A stretch of DNA of 64,000 nt from Candidatus Scybalocola faecavium (GTDB taxonomy: Bacteria; Bacillota; Clostridia; Lachnospirales; Lachnospiraceae): contig DVFP01000013.1 of assembly GCA_018713145.1 (NCBI GenBank), positions 62,001 to 126,000 on the forward strand, written 5' to 3'. The stretch's first letter is position 1; every line of letters starts with the position of its first letter. This document shows positions 9,576 through 18,437 of this stretch, in pieces. A program made the position numbers and the translations under genes. A model generated the notes under the pieces. The model did not search any database and was not told where the DNA came from. It saw only the letters and a program-made list of their open reading frames with translations.

Positions 9576-9615
9576 TAAAAAAGGACTGCACGTTAATCGT
9601 GTCAGTCCTTTTTTA
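9576..9615. terminator. Bidirectional terminator between dfrA and ilvE
   Basis: Arms AAAAAAGGACTG and CAGTCCTTTTTT enclose a short loop. A-run and T-run on either side serve both convergent genes. Confidence 0.9.
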
Positions 9616-9675
9616 GACAAAGCCGTCAGGTTTTAAGGTCTGACGGCCCGGATCATATTTATGTTTTAGAGGATT

Positions 9676-10701
9676 TTATTCAATGACCTGGATCCAGCCT
9701 TCAGGAGCCTGGATATGGCCCATCTGGATACCGGTAAGGGTATCATAAAGCTTCTTGGTAACAGGTCCCATCTCATCCATACCGCTTGGGAAGCAGATCT
9801 CTTTTCCGTGGTCGTTGATCTTGCCTACCGGAGAAATAACAGCAGCCGTACCGCAAAGGCCGCACTCTGCAAAATCCTTCACTTCATCAAAGTAAACTTC
9901 CCGCTCTTCGACTTTCATGCCCAGATATTCTTTTGCTACATAGACGATAGAACGGCGGGTAATAGAAGGCAGGATACTGTTGGACTTTGGTGTTACCAGT
10001 TTGCCGTCTTTGGTGATAAAGATAAAGTTGGCGCCGCCGGTTTCTTCTACCTTTGTACGGGTAGCAGCATCCAGGTACATATTTTCTTCAAAGCCCTCTG
10101 CGTGAGCAGTCACGATCGCGTGAAGGCTCATGGCATAGTTCAGACCTGCTTTAATATGGCCTGTACCATGTGGCGCCGCACGGTCAAAATCACTGACTTT
10201 GATGACAATAGGTTTTGCTCCTTCTTTAAAGTAAGGGCCTACCGGAGTGGTAAATACACGGAACTGATATTCATCAGCCGGTTTTACGCCGATGACCGGG
10301 TTGGAACCGAACATATAGGGACGGATATATAAAGTTGCGCCGGAGCCGTAGGGAGGCACATAGGCGGCATTCGCTTTTACTGTTTCAATAACAGCCTGGA
10401 CAAAACGCTCTTTAGGGAATACAGGCATCTCCAGACGTTTTGCTGAATCTTCCATACGCTGGGCATTTAAGTCCGGGCGGAAGGTTACGATACGGCCGTC
10501 TTCTGTGGTGTAGGCTTTCAGACCTTCAAAAACCGTCTGAGCATACTGAAGGACACCGGCACATTCATTTAATACAATATTCGGGTCTGTCGTCAGAGTA
10601 CCTTCGTCCCAGGCGCCGTTTTTATAATTGGATACATAACGGTAATCCGTCTGATGATAGCCAAAACCAATATTGGCCCAGTCAAGATTTTTCTTTTCCA
10701 T
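9676..10701 (-). CDS. ilvE: Branched-chain amino acid aminotransferase
   Basis: A 341-residue fold-type IV PLP enzyme that interconverts Leu, Ile and Val with their 2-oxo acids. The PLP lysine is in GTGHIKAGLNYAMS, and the substrate segment EETGGANFIFI and ECGLCGTAAVISPVG are typical of the class II (longer) BCATs. Start ATG 10701 follows GGAGG with 7 bases between; a TTG five codons earlier would lie on that site. It stands alone behind its own promoter with a ~120-base leader. Confidence 0.95.
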   Translation of the reverse strand: MEKKNLDWANIGFGYHQTDYRYVSNYKNGAWDEGTLTTDPNIVLNECAGVLQYAQTVFEGLKAYTTEDGRIVTFRPDLNAQRMEDSAKRLEMPVFPKERFVQAVIETVKANAAYVPPYGSGATLYIRPYMFGSNPVIGVKPADEYQFRVFTTPVGPYFKEGAKPIVIKVSDFDRAAPHGTGHIKAGLNYAMSLHAIVTAHAEGFEENMYLDAATRTKVEETGGANFIFITKDGKLVTPKSNSILPSITRRSIVYVAKEYLGMKVEEREVYFDEVKDFAECGLCGTAAVISPVGKINDHGKEICFPSGMDEMGPVTKKLYDTLTGIQMGHIQAPEGWIQVIE

Positions 10702-10704
10702 ATC

Positions 10705-10820
10705 TATTTCCTCCAATCAAGTCTCTTAAGTGTCATGATCCGTTCAGCCTTGGGCCTCGGACGGATATGGTATCATTGGCAGGGATCCACGCTCAAAGGC
10801 ATCCCCTGGAAAATCTACTT
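10705..10820 (-). promoter_or_regulatory. Structured leader of ilvE, class not recognised
   Basis: The transcribed leader is ~120 bases. It contains ATCCGT facing ACGGAT around GC-rich sequence, and a CAGGGGAT stretch facing ATCCCTG. I see no T-box sequence (no GGTGGxACCGCG) and no terminator run, so it is not an obvious leucine or isoleucine T-box. Confidence 0.35.
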
Positions 10821-10825
10821 TTTTT

Positions 10826-10853
10826 ATTATACAACAGATTTTATATTTTTCAA
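10826..10853 (-). promoter_or_regulatory. Promoter of ilvE
   Basis: Minus-strand TTGAAA (10848-10853) and TATAAT (10826-10831) with a 16-base spacer. Confidence 0.7.
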
Positions 10854-11001
10854 CAGATTTTTAGAGAATAAGGTAATATTTTAAAGTTTTAACGGGATAA
10901 AGGAAAGTCGGGGATATGGGTGGTTACTGTCCATAAGGATAAGCAGGATACAAATGGGGAAGCTGTGTGAAAAGTAATGGGGATAGGTCATTTTTTATTT
11001 T

Positions 11002-11044
11002 TTCAAGGACTTCCTTGAAGGCAGTAATGAAAATAATGTATAAT
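11002..11044 (+). promoter_or_regulatory. Promoter of the GH140-like gene with overlapping inverted repeat
   Basis: TTGAAG at 11015-11020 and TATAAT at 11039-11044 with an 18-base spacer. A 7-bp inverted repeat (TTCAAGG/CCTTGAA, 11002-11019) overlaps the -35 box and may be an operator. The rest of the 430-base gap between ilvE and the next gene shows no gene. Confidence 0.6.
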
Positions 11045-11147
11045 AGGGATATGAGACGAACAGCGGGGGAGCCGTTGGGCGATCTGTGTCTCACGCCCGT
11101 TTGGCGGGCATTGTACATAAAGTATAAATATAAAATGAGGTGGAACA

Positions 11148-12614
11148 ATGAGCAAGCTTGAACGATTAAAAGTTTCAGAGGACAGACGGCATCTGGAAAC
11201 TGTCAGCGGAAAACCTTTTTTCTGGCTGGCGGATACAGATTGGACCATGCCGATGCGCATTAAATGGGATGATGCCCGGTATTTAATGGACAAACGGGTG
11301 CAGCAGGGATTTAGCGTGCTTCAGATCGTGGCCCTGGATCCGGAAAAGGATCATGAGATGCGTACCCCCTGCGGGGATCCGGCATTATTTGATTATGATC
11401 TGTCAAAACGGAATGAGAAGTATTTCCAGTATTTGGACTGGATCATTGATGAGGCAGACCGCCATGGCCTTTATGTGCTCCTGCTTCCGGCCTGGGGTCA
11501 GTTAGTTGTAGGAGAGGACTGGGGCGGACATACTTATGAAAAAACCGTGACCGTGGAAAATGCCTATGAGTACGGGGACTGGATCGGCAGCAGGTATAAA
11601 GACAGAACCAATATTATCTGGTGCCTGGGAGGTGACCGTCAGCCGATTCATAATGGCGTGGATTATAAAAATGTTTGGCGCCGCCTTGCGGAAGGTATCG
11701 GTCATGGGGTTACCGGAAGAAACTTAAAGTGGAATGTGCCGGATGAGCACTGGAGCGATGCTCTGATGACCTATCATACCTGCTATGAAACAGGGACCGG
11801 GAAGTATTCGACTATGAGTTACTGGGACGATCAGGATGTGTGGATCGATTTTATCATGCTTCAGTCCGGTCATGGAGAAAAACCCCAAAACTATTTACAG
11901 GTGAAAGAAGAGTATGATCGGGAAAGGACCATGCCTGTGTTTGACGGGGAGCCGGCCTATGAGCAGATGCCGGCCAGCTGGCCGCCGACCTATTTCCATG
12001 ACGAATGGATCGTGCGCAAAAGAGCCTACTGGTCTTTATTTGCCGGATCTTTTGGACATACTTACGGCCATGCTTCTGTGTGGTGCAGTCTTTCAGAAAA
12101 AGATTGTGCAGGAACAAATACATATACCTGGTTCCAGGCATTGGACCGTCCCGGAGCATGGCAGATGCGGGCACTTCGGGATCTGGTGGATTCAAGACCT
12201 TTTAGAGACAGCGTACCCTGCCAGGAAATGATCGGACATAAAGATCACTGTGGAGAAGACTGTCTGGATGATCACCGTCAGGCATGTGTGGATAAAAATG
12301 GCCGCTATGCCATGATCTATATGACCAGCGGAGGTACAGAAACCGTGGATCTGTCAAAGCTTTCCGGAGAAAAACTCCATGTATGGTGGTTTAATCCAAG
12401 AAACGGGGAAAGCCAGGGGCCGGAGGTCATGGATAACAGCCGGACGAAGGTTTCTTTTACATCTCCGGATGAGGGAGACCGGAAGGACTGGGTATTGGTC
12501 CTTGATGACGCCGATGCCGGATTTGGCCGCCCGGGCCGGCCTCTGGAAGAGGTAAAGGCTGAATTTAAGATCGGACAGCGGGAGATGGAAAAGGTATTCC
12601 CAGGCTGGGATTAA
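11148..12614 (+). CDS. DUF4038 / glycoside hydrolase family 140-like protein
   Basis: A 488-residue (beta/alpha)8-barrel protein. The segments GKPFFWLADTDW near the start, ILWCLGGD-type NIIWCLGGDR in the middle and FDGEPAYEQ match the DUF4038 family, which includes the GH140 apiosidases of rhamnogalacturonan II breakdown. The C-terminal ~100 residues (KLHVWWFNPRNGES) correspond to the small beta domain that usually follows. No signal peptide is present, so it would act in the cytosol on imported oligosaccharide. GH140 activity is family inference; the gene has no sugar transporter or other glycosidase beside it. Confidence 0.75.
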   Translation: MSKLERLKVSEDRRHLETVSGKPFFWLADTDWTMPMRIKWDDARYLMDKRVQQGFSVLQIVALDPEKDHEMRTPCGDPALFDYDLSKRNEKYFQYLDWIIDEADRHGLYVLLLPAWGQLVVGEDWGGHTYEKTVTVENAYEYGDWIGSRYKDRTNIIWCLGGDRQPIHNGVDYKNVWRRLAEGIGHGVTGRNLKWNVPDEHWSDALMTYHTCYETGTGKYSTMSYWDDQDVWIDFIMLQSGHGEKPQNYLQVKEEYDRERTMPVFDGEPAYEQMPASWPPTYFHDEWIVRKRAYWSLFAGSFGHTYGHASVWCSLSEKDCAGTNTYTWFQALDRPGAWQMRALRDLVDSRPFRDSVPCQEMIGHKDHCGEDCLDDHRQACVDKNGRYAMIYMTSGGTETVDLSKLSGEKLHVWWFNPRNGESQGPEVMDNSRTKVSFTSPDEGDRKDWVLVLDDADAGFGRPGRPLEEVKAEFKIGQREMEKVFPGWD

Positions 12615-12620
12615 ATATGA

Positions 12621-12655
12621 TAAAAAAAGTCAATGGCTTCCATTGACTTTTTTTA
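12621..12655 (+). terminator. Terminator after the GH140-like gene
   Basis: Perfect stem AAAAAAAGTCAATGG / CCATTGACTTTTTTT with a four-base loop and a T-run. Confidence 0.92.
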
Positions 12656-12671
12656 TGAAATGGATTATAGT
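12643..12671 (+). promoter_or_regulatory. Possible promoter of the TrmB-type regulator and lysA
   Basis: TTGACT (12643-12648) and TATAGT (12666-12671) with a 17-base spacer. The -35 box overlaps the terminator of the previous gene. Confidence 0.45.
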
Positions 12672-12699
12672 GTTCCTGTAAAAGAATACTATTAGAAAC

Positions 12700-12822
12700 A
12701 TGGCCGAAAGGAGAAATCCCCTTCGGGGATACCTGTATGGCCTTAAAAGGATGGCCGAAAGGAGGCAACCCCCTTCGGGGATACCCATATGGCCTTAAAA
12801 AGATGGCCGAAAGGAGGAAATT
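12700..12822 (+). repeat. Tandem leader repeat carrying ribosome-binding sites
   Basis: Two copies of a 51-52 bp unit (12700-12750, 12751-12802) and a third partial copy (12803-12822) that supplies the real ribosome site of the next gene. Each unit has ATGGCCGAAAGGAG, a CCCCTTCGGGG hairpin, and TATGGCCTTAAAA. The GGCC blocks can pair with each other across the Shine-Dalgarno sequence. A similar unit is repeated before the M32 peptidase gene at 22408-22499. Confidence 0.85.
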
Positions 12823-13563
12823 ATGGATGTTGTGGAAGGTTTGATGCGGTTTGGACTGACCCGCCAGGAGTCCATGATTTATATCCATCTTTTGTCCGGC
12901 GGGGCCATGACCGGATATGAGGCGGCAAAAGCCACGGGAATCTCCCGGTCAAATACTTATACAGCCCTGGCTGCATTAACAGATAAAGGGGCAGCATGTA
13001 CGGCAGACGGGACGCCTACCCGGTATATGGCTGTCAGCGGGGAGGAATTTCTGGAAAATAAGATCCGAAGTCTGGAGCGGTTGAAAGACTTCCTTGTAGA
13101 GCAGCTTCCGGGAAAAGTCCAGGAGGACGACGCGTATATAACCATTAAAGGTGAAGAAAATATTTGTGATAAGATGGATCATCTGATCCGGTCGGCCCGG
13201 TATCGTATCTATATTACCGGGGAATATGAGCGGATCCGGCCATTTATGGCTCTGCTTAAAGGCCGGTCGGACGCAGGGCTTAAGGTGGTGGTCATTACAG
13301 ACCGGTCTCTGGATCTTCCCGGCATGATCACTTATGTTAGTGAGCGTCAAAAAGGGCAGATTGGCCTGATCACCGATTCTCTTGCTGTGATCACCGGGGA
13401 AATCCCTGAAAATGGTCCGGCTGCCTGCCTGTATTCCAGGAAAAAGAACCTGGTAGATCTGTTTAAAAACTCATTGAGTAATGAAATAAAACTAATTGAA
13501 CTGACGAAAGGAGCACAAGATCATGAAGAAAGTGCCGTTTGTAACGAAACAACAGCTGGATGA
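12823..13563 (+). CDS. TrmB-family transcriptional regulator
   Basis: A 246-residue protein with an N-terminal winged helix (MRFGLTRQESMIYIHLL, then ATGISRSNTYTALAALTDKG) and a C-terminal phospholipase D-like sensor domain, the layout of TrmB-type regulators. Such proteins bind a small ligand, often a sugar. Its 3' end overlaps lysA by 41 bases in another frame, so the two are translationally coupled and the regulator probably responds to lysine or cell-wall supply; that link is inference from position. The tandem leader repeat lies directly in front. Confidence 0.8.
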   Translation: MDVVEGLMRFGLTRQESMIYIHLLSGGAMTGYEAAKATGISRSNTYTALAALTDKGAACTADGTPTRYMAVSGEEFLENKIRSLERLKDFLVEQLPGKVQEDDAYITIKGEENICDKMDHLIRSARYRIYITGEYERIRPFMALLKGRSDAGLKVVVITDRSLDLPGMITYVSERQKGQIGLITDSLAVITGEIPENGPAACLYSRKKNLVDLFKNSLSNEIKLIELTKGAQDHEESAVCNETTAG

Positions 13564-14803
13564 AATCGTAAAGCAGTATCCAACGCCGTTTCATTTATAT
13601 GATGAAAAAGGAATCCGTGAAAATGCCCGGAGAGTTTATAAGGCATTTTCCTGGAACAAAGGATTTAAAGAATATTTTGCCGTTAAGGCCACACCGAACC
13701 CTTTTATTTTAAAGATCCTTAAGGAAGAGGGCTGCGGTACAGACTGTTCCTCTTTAACAGAGCTGATGATGTCGGATGTGTGCGGATTTAAAGGCCATGA
13801 GATCATGTTTTCCTCTAATGATACTCCGGCAGAGGATTTTAAGCTGGCCAGCGAGCTGGGGGCGATCATTAACCTGGACGACATCAGCCATATTGAATTT
13901 TTAGAAAAAGTGACCGGATCCATTCCTGAAACGATTTGCTGCCGCTTTAATACCGGCGGAGAGTTTAAGATCAGCACTTCCATTATGGATACTCCGGGAG
14001 AAGCTAAGTATGGTTTTACAAGAGAGCAGCTTACGGAAGGCTTTAAGATCCTGAAGGAAAAAGGGGCAAAAACCTTCGGCCTTCACGCATTTCTTGCCAG
14101 CAACACAAAGACAAATGAATATTATCCCGCCCTTGCCCGGATCTTATTTAAGACCGCTGTAGAGCTGAAGGAGGAAACCGGTGCGGACATTAAATTTATC
14201 AACCTGTCCGGCGGCGTAGGCGTACCTTACCATCCTGATGAAGAGCCAAATGATATTGAAGCCATCGGCGAAGGCGTGCGCCAGGCTTATGAAGAGATCC
14301 TTGTGCCTGCAGGTATGGATGATGTAGCCATTTTTACAGAGATGGGCCGTTTTATGCTGGCGCCTTACGGACATCTTATTGCCACAGCGATCCACGAGAA
14401 GAAGATCTTTAAAGATTATATCGGTCTGGATGCCTGCGCCTGCAACCTGATGCGCCCGGCTATGTATGGAGCTTATCATCATATTACTGTTGCGGGAAAA
14501 GAAGATATGCCTTGCGACCATAAGTATGATGTGACCGGTTCCCTCTGCGAAAATAACGATAAATTTGCCGTAGACCGTATGCTGCCAAAGATTGATATTG
14601 GCGATTATATTATCATCCATGATACCGGTGCTCACGGATTTTCCATGGGATATAATTACAATGGCAAGCTGCGTTCCGCGGAAGTCCTGTTAAAAGAGGA
14701 CGGCTCCACCCAGCTGATCCGCCGGGCAGAAACACCGGCAGATTACTTTGCCACCTTTGATTTTACAGGACTGTTTGATAAATATACAAAACAGTATAAA
14801 TAA
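13523..14803 (+). CDS. lysA: Diaminopimelate decarboxylase
   Basis: A 426-residue fold-type III PLP enzyme that makes L-lysine from meso-diaminopimelate. The PLP lysine is near 55 in FAVKATPNP. The LSGGVGVPY, EMGRFMLAPYG and GSLCENNDKFA segments correspond to the phosphate-binding and substrate Cys-Glu motifs. The family's usual HxGS motif is replaced by HAFLAS, as in a divergent clade. ATG 13523 follows AAAGGAG inside the upstream regulator gene. Confidence 0.88.
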   Translation: MKKVPFVTKQQLDEIVKQYPTPFHLYDEKGIRENARRVYKAFSWNKGFKEYFAVKATPNPFILKILKEEGCGTDCSSLTELMMSDVCGFKGHEIMFSSNDTPAEDFKLASELGAIINLDDISHIEFLEKVTGSIPETICCRFNTGGEFKISTSIMDTPGEAKYGFTREQLTEGFKILKEKGAKTFGLHAFLASNTKTNEYYPALARILFKTAVELKEETGADIKFINLSGGVGVPYHPDEEPNDIEAIGEGVRQAYEEILVPAGMDDVAIFTEMGRFMLAPYGHLIATAIHEKKIFKDYIGLDACACNLMRPAMYGAYHHITVAGKEDMPCDHKYDVTGSLCENNDKFAVDRMLPKIDIGDYIIIHDTGAHGFSMGYNYNGKLRSAEVLLKEDGSTQLIRRAETPADYFATFDFTGLFDKYTKQYK

Positions 14804-14809
14804 AACATA

Positions 14810-14888
14810 AAAACTGCACCTGTATCCTCGGGATCCGGCTGTCCTGCAAAGAACAGTTTCGATCCCGTAGATCCGGGTGCAGTTTTTG
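14810..14888. terminator. Long bidirectional terminator after lysA
   Basis: Outer stem AAAACTGCACC / GGTGCAGTTTT encloses a further imperfect stem (CGGGATC/GATCCCG). It serves lysA and the convergent dehydrogenase gene. The ~55-base insert is longer than normal for a simple terminator. Confidence 0.75.
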
Positions 14889-14916
14889 CTTTTTAGATCA
14901 GTTAAAAAACCATTTT

Positions 14917-15861
14917 TTATACAAGATTTACCGGTGCATTGGCTAAAAAGGCATCAATATTTTTAAACACAATGTCAGCCCGATGCTTCATGGATTCTAC
15001 TGTGGAAAATGCCATATGGGGAGACAGAAGGATATTTTTACAGTGGAGCAAAGGGTGATTAGCCGGGACGGGCGGTTCCATTTCAAAAACATCGATGCCT
15101 GCTCCGGCGATGATGCCTTTATTCAGGGCATCGGAAAGGGCCTGGGAATCCACTACAGGGCCTCTGGCGGTATTGATCAAAATAGCGTTGGACTTCATGT
15201 GGGACAGGGCCTGACTGTCTATAAGGTCTCTGGATTGTTCTGTTAAAGGACAGTGGAGAATGACCACATCACTTTCCTCCAGCATGGGATATAAAGGCAT
15301 ATAGGTAATGTCTTTTGCGGTTTTTCCGGGGGTAAAGCCGTTATAAGCCAATACTTTGCAGCCAAAAGCCTGGCAAAGACGGGCTGTATTCATTCCGATG
15401 GCTCCGGTACCGATGATTCCCACCGTTTTCCCGAAAAGTTCATAGCCGGTCAGACCATCCTTTGTTAAGCTCTGACGGCATTTTTCATCGCCTTCCTTAA
15501 GCTGGCGCAGCAGTGACAGGATTAGCCCTAAAGTCAGCTCAGAAACAGAACGGGTAGAGTAGCCGGAAGCGTTGCTTACAAGGATCCCCCGGGATTTTGC
15601 GGCGGCGACAGGAACGTGATCCACGCCGGTAAAGGCTACATTAATATATTTTAAATGTGAGCAATGCTCAATAACCTCTAAAGGCAGGGGCATATTGGCC
15701 AGCATAAGGATATGGGCATCTTTTGCCTCCTGAATCAGCTCTTCCACATCATCAGTGCGGGAATAAGCTTTAAAGTCATGTCCCTGATCTTTCAAAGGCT
15801 GCACATATTTCTCAAGCAGTGCGTCATCAATAGCCAAAGATTCCAGCAATACAATATTCAT
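14917..15861 (-). CDS. D-isomer specific 2-hydroxyacid dehydrogenase
   Basis: A 314-residue NAD-dependent dehydrogenase. It has the Rossmann motif GIIGTGAIG, the catalytic Arg in NTARGPVVD, Glu in GIDVFEMEPP and His in LSPHMAFST. This family reduces 2-oxo acids such as glyoxylate, hydroxypyruvate or pyruvate to D-hydroxy acids; the substrate cannot be read from the sequence. Start ATG 15861 has AGGAGG 7 bases before it; an upstream in-frame ATG would add 19 residues but lacks a site. Confidence 0.85.
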   Translation of the reverse strand: MNIVLLESLAIDDALLEKYVQPLKDQGHDFKAYSRTDDVEELIQEAKDAHILMLANMPLPLEVIEHCSHLKYINVAFTGVDHVPVAAAKSRGILVSNASGYSTRSVSELTLGLILSLLRQLKEGDEKCRQSLTKDGLTGYELFGKTVGIIGTGAIGMNTARLCQAFGCKVLAYNGFTPGKTAKDITYMPLYPMLEESDVVILHCPLTEQSRDLIDSQALSHMKSNAILINTARGPVVDSQALSDALNKGIIAGAGIDVFEMEPPVPANHPLLHCKNILLSPHMAFSTVESMKHRADIVFKNIDAFLANAPVNLV

Positions 15862-16038
15862 AATGATTCCTCCTAAAATATGTAATACCCCGGACAGCTT
15901 ACTAAAAAAACTGTCCATCCACAGTATAACATTTCTCCGATCTTCTCACAACCCACTCTATATCTTTCCATGCCTGTATAAGTGTGCTAAAATAAAGCCA
16001 TAGATGCGAGAAAGATGTTTGGGGAAGGGGAGAGGATA

Positions 16039-16962
16039 ATGTTAGAAAATTATAAAAAAAGCCGGATGGGACTGGGGATTATGCTGGTCTTTCTTATTGG
16101 AAGCTTAATCTTTTCCAGCTGTTCTTTTGTAAAATCCACAGCCCGAAAAGCCGCGGATAAAGCCCGGACGATCCTGTCGGATACATTTTATGGGTCAGAG
16201 GAAGCAACGCTTTATGACCAGGCTGTGGATGATTTCTTTCACGCCCTGGACCAAAAGGATGCAGACGGAATTTATGAAATGTTTGCGCCTAATGTGAGAG
16301 AAGCTTCTTCTGACCTTAAAGAAAAAATACAGGAATTGTTTAAGGCTTATCCGGGAACAACGGACATTTGCAAGCGTGATGGCTCCAAGGCGGCCGGAGA
16401 ATACAGTCATGATTCAGGAAAATCAAGTGCCATGGCTTATTCTGGATTCCCGGTAGTTTCCGGAGACACAGATTATTGGTGTATGTTTACGTTGATGTAT
16501 GAAAATGACTGGGATGAAAATGAGGTCGGCATCCGCCAGGTCCGTTTATATTCCATTGAATACCGGTGTAAGGAGCTTTATGAAACACAGTCTGCTGATC
16601 CCCTGCCTGAGGATGAGCCTCTTTTGGTGTTGACCGATTGTGACATTGATTATGAAGTGCGGCTCATCGGCGGCTACCCTTACAAATATACCCCTGCAGA
16701 CCGGGAATTGACAGTGGAGCAGGTGAGGGAATATTTTCAGGGATCAGACAGTTATTTGGGATTTTTAAAACAATTTGGCCCGCCGGATGCTAAAAGCACC
16801 AGTCTTGTATCCTGCTTTTATACCCTTCCCGCGGAAAATGGGGAGCCAAGGTATTTGGATCTTCTTTTTTCTGAGGAAAAAGATCAGATTTACCGGGCAG
16901 CTATTGTTAATGATCTGGATGTTGTGGCTGTTGAAATCATTTATGACCAGGAGGAATCCTGA
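16039..16962 (+). CDS. DUF5104-type lipoprotein
   Basis: A 307-residue predicted lipoprotein. A basic start and hydrophobic helix (GLGIMLVFLIGSLIF) lead to the lipobox SSCS with Cys near 28. The body, with repeated DADGIYEMFAPNV and VRLYSIEYR-like segments, resembles the DUF5104 family of Firmicutes lipoproteins of unknown function. ATG 16039 has GGGAGAGG just upstream. It lies 21 bases before the WG-repeat membrane protein and is likely cotranscribed. Confidence 0.7.
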   Translation: MLENYKKSRMGLGIMLVFLIGSLIFSSCSFVKSTARKAADKARTILSDTFYGSEEATLYDQAVDDFFHALDQKDADGIYEMFAPNVREASSDLKEKIQELFKAYPGTTDICKRDGSKAAGEYSHDSGKSSAMAYSGFPVVSGDTDYWCMFTLMYENDWDENEVGIRQVRLYSIEYRCKELYETQSADPLPEDEPLLVLTDCDIDYEVRLIGGYPYKYTPADRELTVEQVREYFQGSDSYLGFLKQFGPPDAKSTSLVSCFYTLPAENGEPRYLDLLFSEEKDQIYRAAIVNDLDVVAVEIIYDQEES

Positions 16963-16983
16963 CAGATTTTTTGGAGAGGTGTT

Positions 16984-18303
16984 ATGAGATATATTTACTG
17001 GGCCGTGTTTGCGGCTGTATTAATTTTGGTTGTATGCGTTCGGAAAATGATCAGAAAAGAGAAAAAAGGAATAAGGGCCCTGGATGTGGTGAATCTTTTT
17101 TTGCTGGCGCTGGGACTGTTATTTTTCTATGCCGCAGATGGTCCGGATAATATTCAGGAGAGGATCTTATCCTGTGTTCATTTAGGGATCATTGCCCTGT
17201 CTTTTGGGGTGACCTTGCTTGATCTTAAGTCCTGCTGGGTTGTCAGCGCGTTTCTGGGCATTACCTATGTCCTGCTGGCAGCTTATCCTATGTTCTATAA
17301 TTTTGTTTATCCTTATAATAATTTTGGGGAAGATCTTTTATGGGCAGTGTACAGCCCCCTTGCTCTTGGTGTGATCCTTGTCCTGGCGGCTGGGCTGACC
17401 GGAGGGATCTGGCTTTGCGTCCGTTTTCTTGGCACACGGCACCCGGTAAAATCCATGAGCATTGCATTAGGCTTTGTGGCCTTTGTGGCTGTTTTGGTCT
17501 TTGGCGCAAAAGAAGCAGTAAAGCCGCCTCAGCGGGCCAATGATGTGGAGCCTTATGAATACCTGGCAGCCGCGGAAAATAAAGATGGAAAATGGGGCTT
17601 TATTAATGAGCGGGGCCAGGTGGTCCTTCCCTTTGTTTATGGAGAATATCAGGACTCGTTAGGATATGGGGATACATTTTTAGCTCATGTATCCGATGAT
17701 ACAGGGGATTATCTGATCAATGAAAAGGGAAAATATGTGCGGGAGGACTGTACAGACTACATTTTTATGGATGATTCCCAATATATTATTGCTGAAAAAT
17801 GGTCCGGCTACGGAATCATTGACAGCCAGGGCCGGACTGTGACAGATTTTACCTATGATGATCCGGATGCGCTTTTAGAAGATCATCCGGAGCTTTTTCC
17901 CCGGGAGACGAAAGAAGATCTTCAGATCATGAGCGATTTTGACGCAGAGCTGTTTTCCGATTATGTTGCGGACTCTACGGGAAATGTTATTATTCCCAGC
18001 GATCTGGGCTATATATCTTTCAGCCGGGACCATAAGTATTTTCTTGTTAATGCCGGATGGTTCGTAACTTATGAGAATACCGATGAGCGCTTTGGCGGCT
18101 GCGGCCTTTACGACCGGCAGGGAAATCCGGTTATTCCCATAAACGATTCCCGGGGATTGTGGGCGGACAATGAAAACGGCTGGATCCTGGCTCAGGATCT
18201 GGATGGCCGGTATTATTTTACGGATATTCATGAAAATGTCATGCTGGATTTGGGCTATGATTATGATAATGTGAAAGGGATGGTGGGGATACGAAGGCGC
18301 TGA
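16984..18303 (+). CDS. Membrane protein with WG repeats (3' end probably frameshifted)
   Basis: A 439-residue protein with about six membrane helices in residues 1-190, then a domain with WG-type repeats (DGKWGFINERGQVVLPF, GYGIIDSQGRTV, GGCGLYDRQGNPVIPI). WG repeats form beta structures thought to bind ligands; the function here is unknown. The frame ends at TGA 18301-18303 with a low-complexity RRR tail, but the +1 frame stays open from about 18280 to TAA at 18409 and reads GYEGAEEHEEDGYVFGSGTN, which looks coding. A one-base change, true or from sequencing, may have shortened it by ~35-40 residues. Confidence 0.7.
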   Translation: MRYIYWAVFAAVLILVVCVRKMIRKEKKGIRALDVVNLFLLALGLLFFYAADGPDNIQERILSCVHLGIIALSFGVTLLDLKSCWVVSAFLGITYVLLAAYPMFYNFVYPYNNFGEDLLWAVYSPLALGVILVLAAGLTGGIWLCVRFLGTRHPVKSMSIALGFVAFVAVLVFGAKEAVKPPQRANDVEPYEYLAAAENKDGKWGFINERGQVVLPFVYGEYQDSLGYGDTFLAHVSDDTGDYLINEKGKYVREDCTDYIFMDDSQYIIAEKWSGYGIIDSQGRTVTDFTYDDPDALLEDHPELFPRETKEDLQIMSDFDAELFSDYVADSTGNVIIPSDLGYISFSRDHKYFLVNAGWFVTYENTDERFGGCGLYDRQGNPVIPINDSRGLWADNENGWILAQDLDGRYYFTDIHENVMLDLGYDYDNVKGMVGIRRR

Positions 18304-18437
18304 AGAGCATGAAGAAGACGGCTATGTCTTTGGAAGCGGCACAAATAACCCGGGGGATGTAGAGGGAACGGATGCTTTGACAAAAGCTTATGAAATGGGG
18401 AGAGGATAAAGAGGATCTTCCCTGAAATCAAAATGTA

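Noticed and set aside
10705-10850. T-box leader for ilvE
   Set aside because: No specifier-loop or antiterminator sequence and no terminator with T-run.
10967-11161. 64-residue ORF ending at the start of the GH140-like gene
   Set aside because: No ribosome site, covers the promoter and -10 box, and has no recognisable sequence.
12700-12798. A 32-codon ORF reading through the leader repeats before the TrmB-type gene
   Set aside because: It has no ribosome site, and the copies differ by changes that alter the frame, so I treat the unit as a regulatory RNA/DNA repeat rather than a leader peptide.
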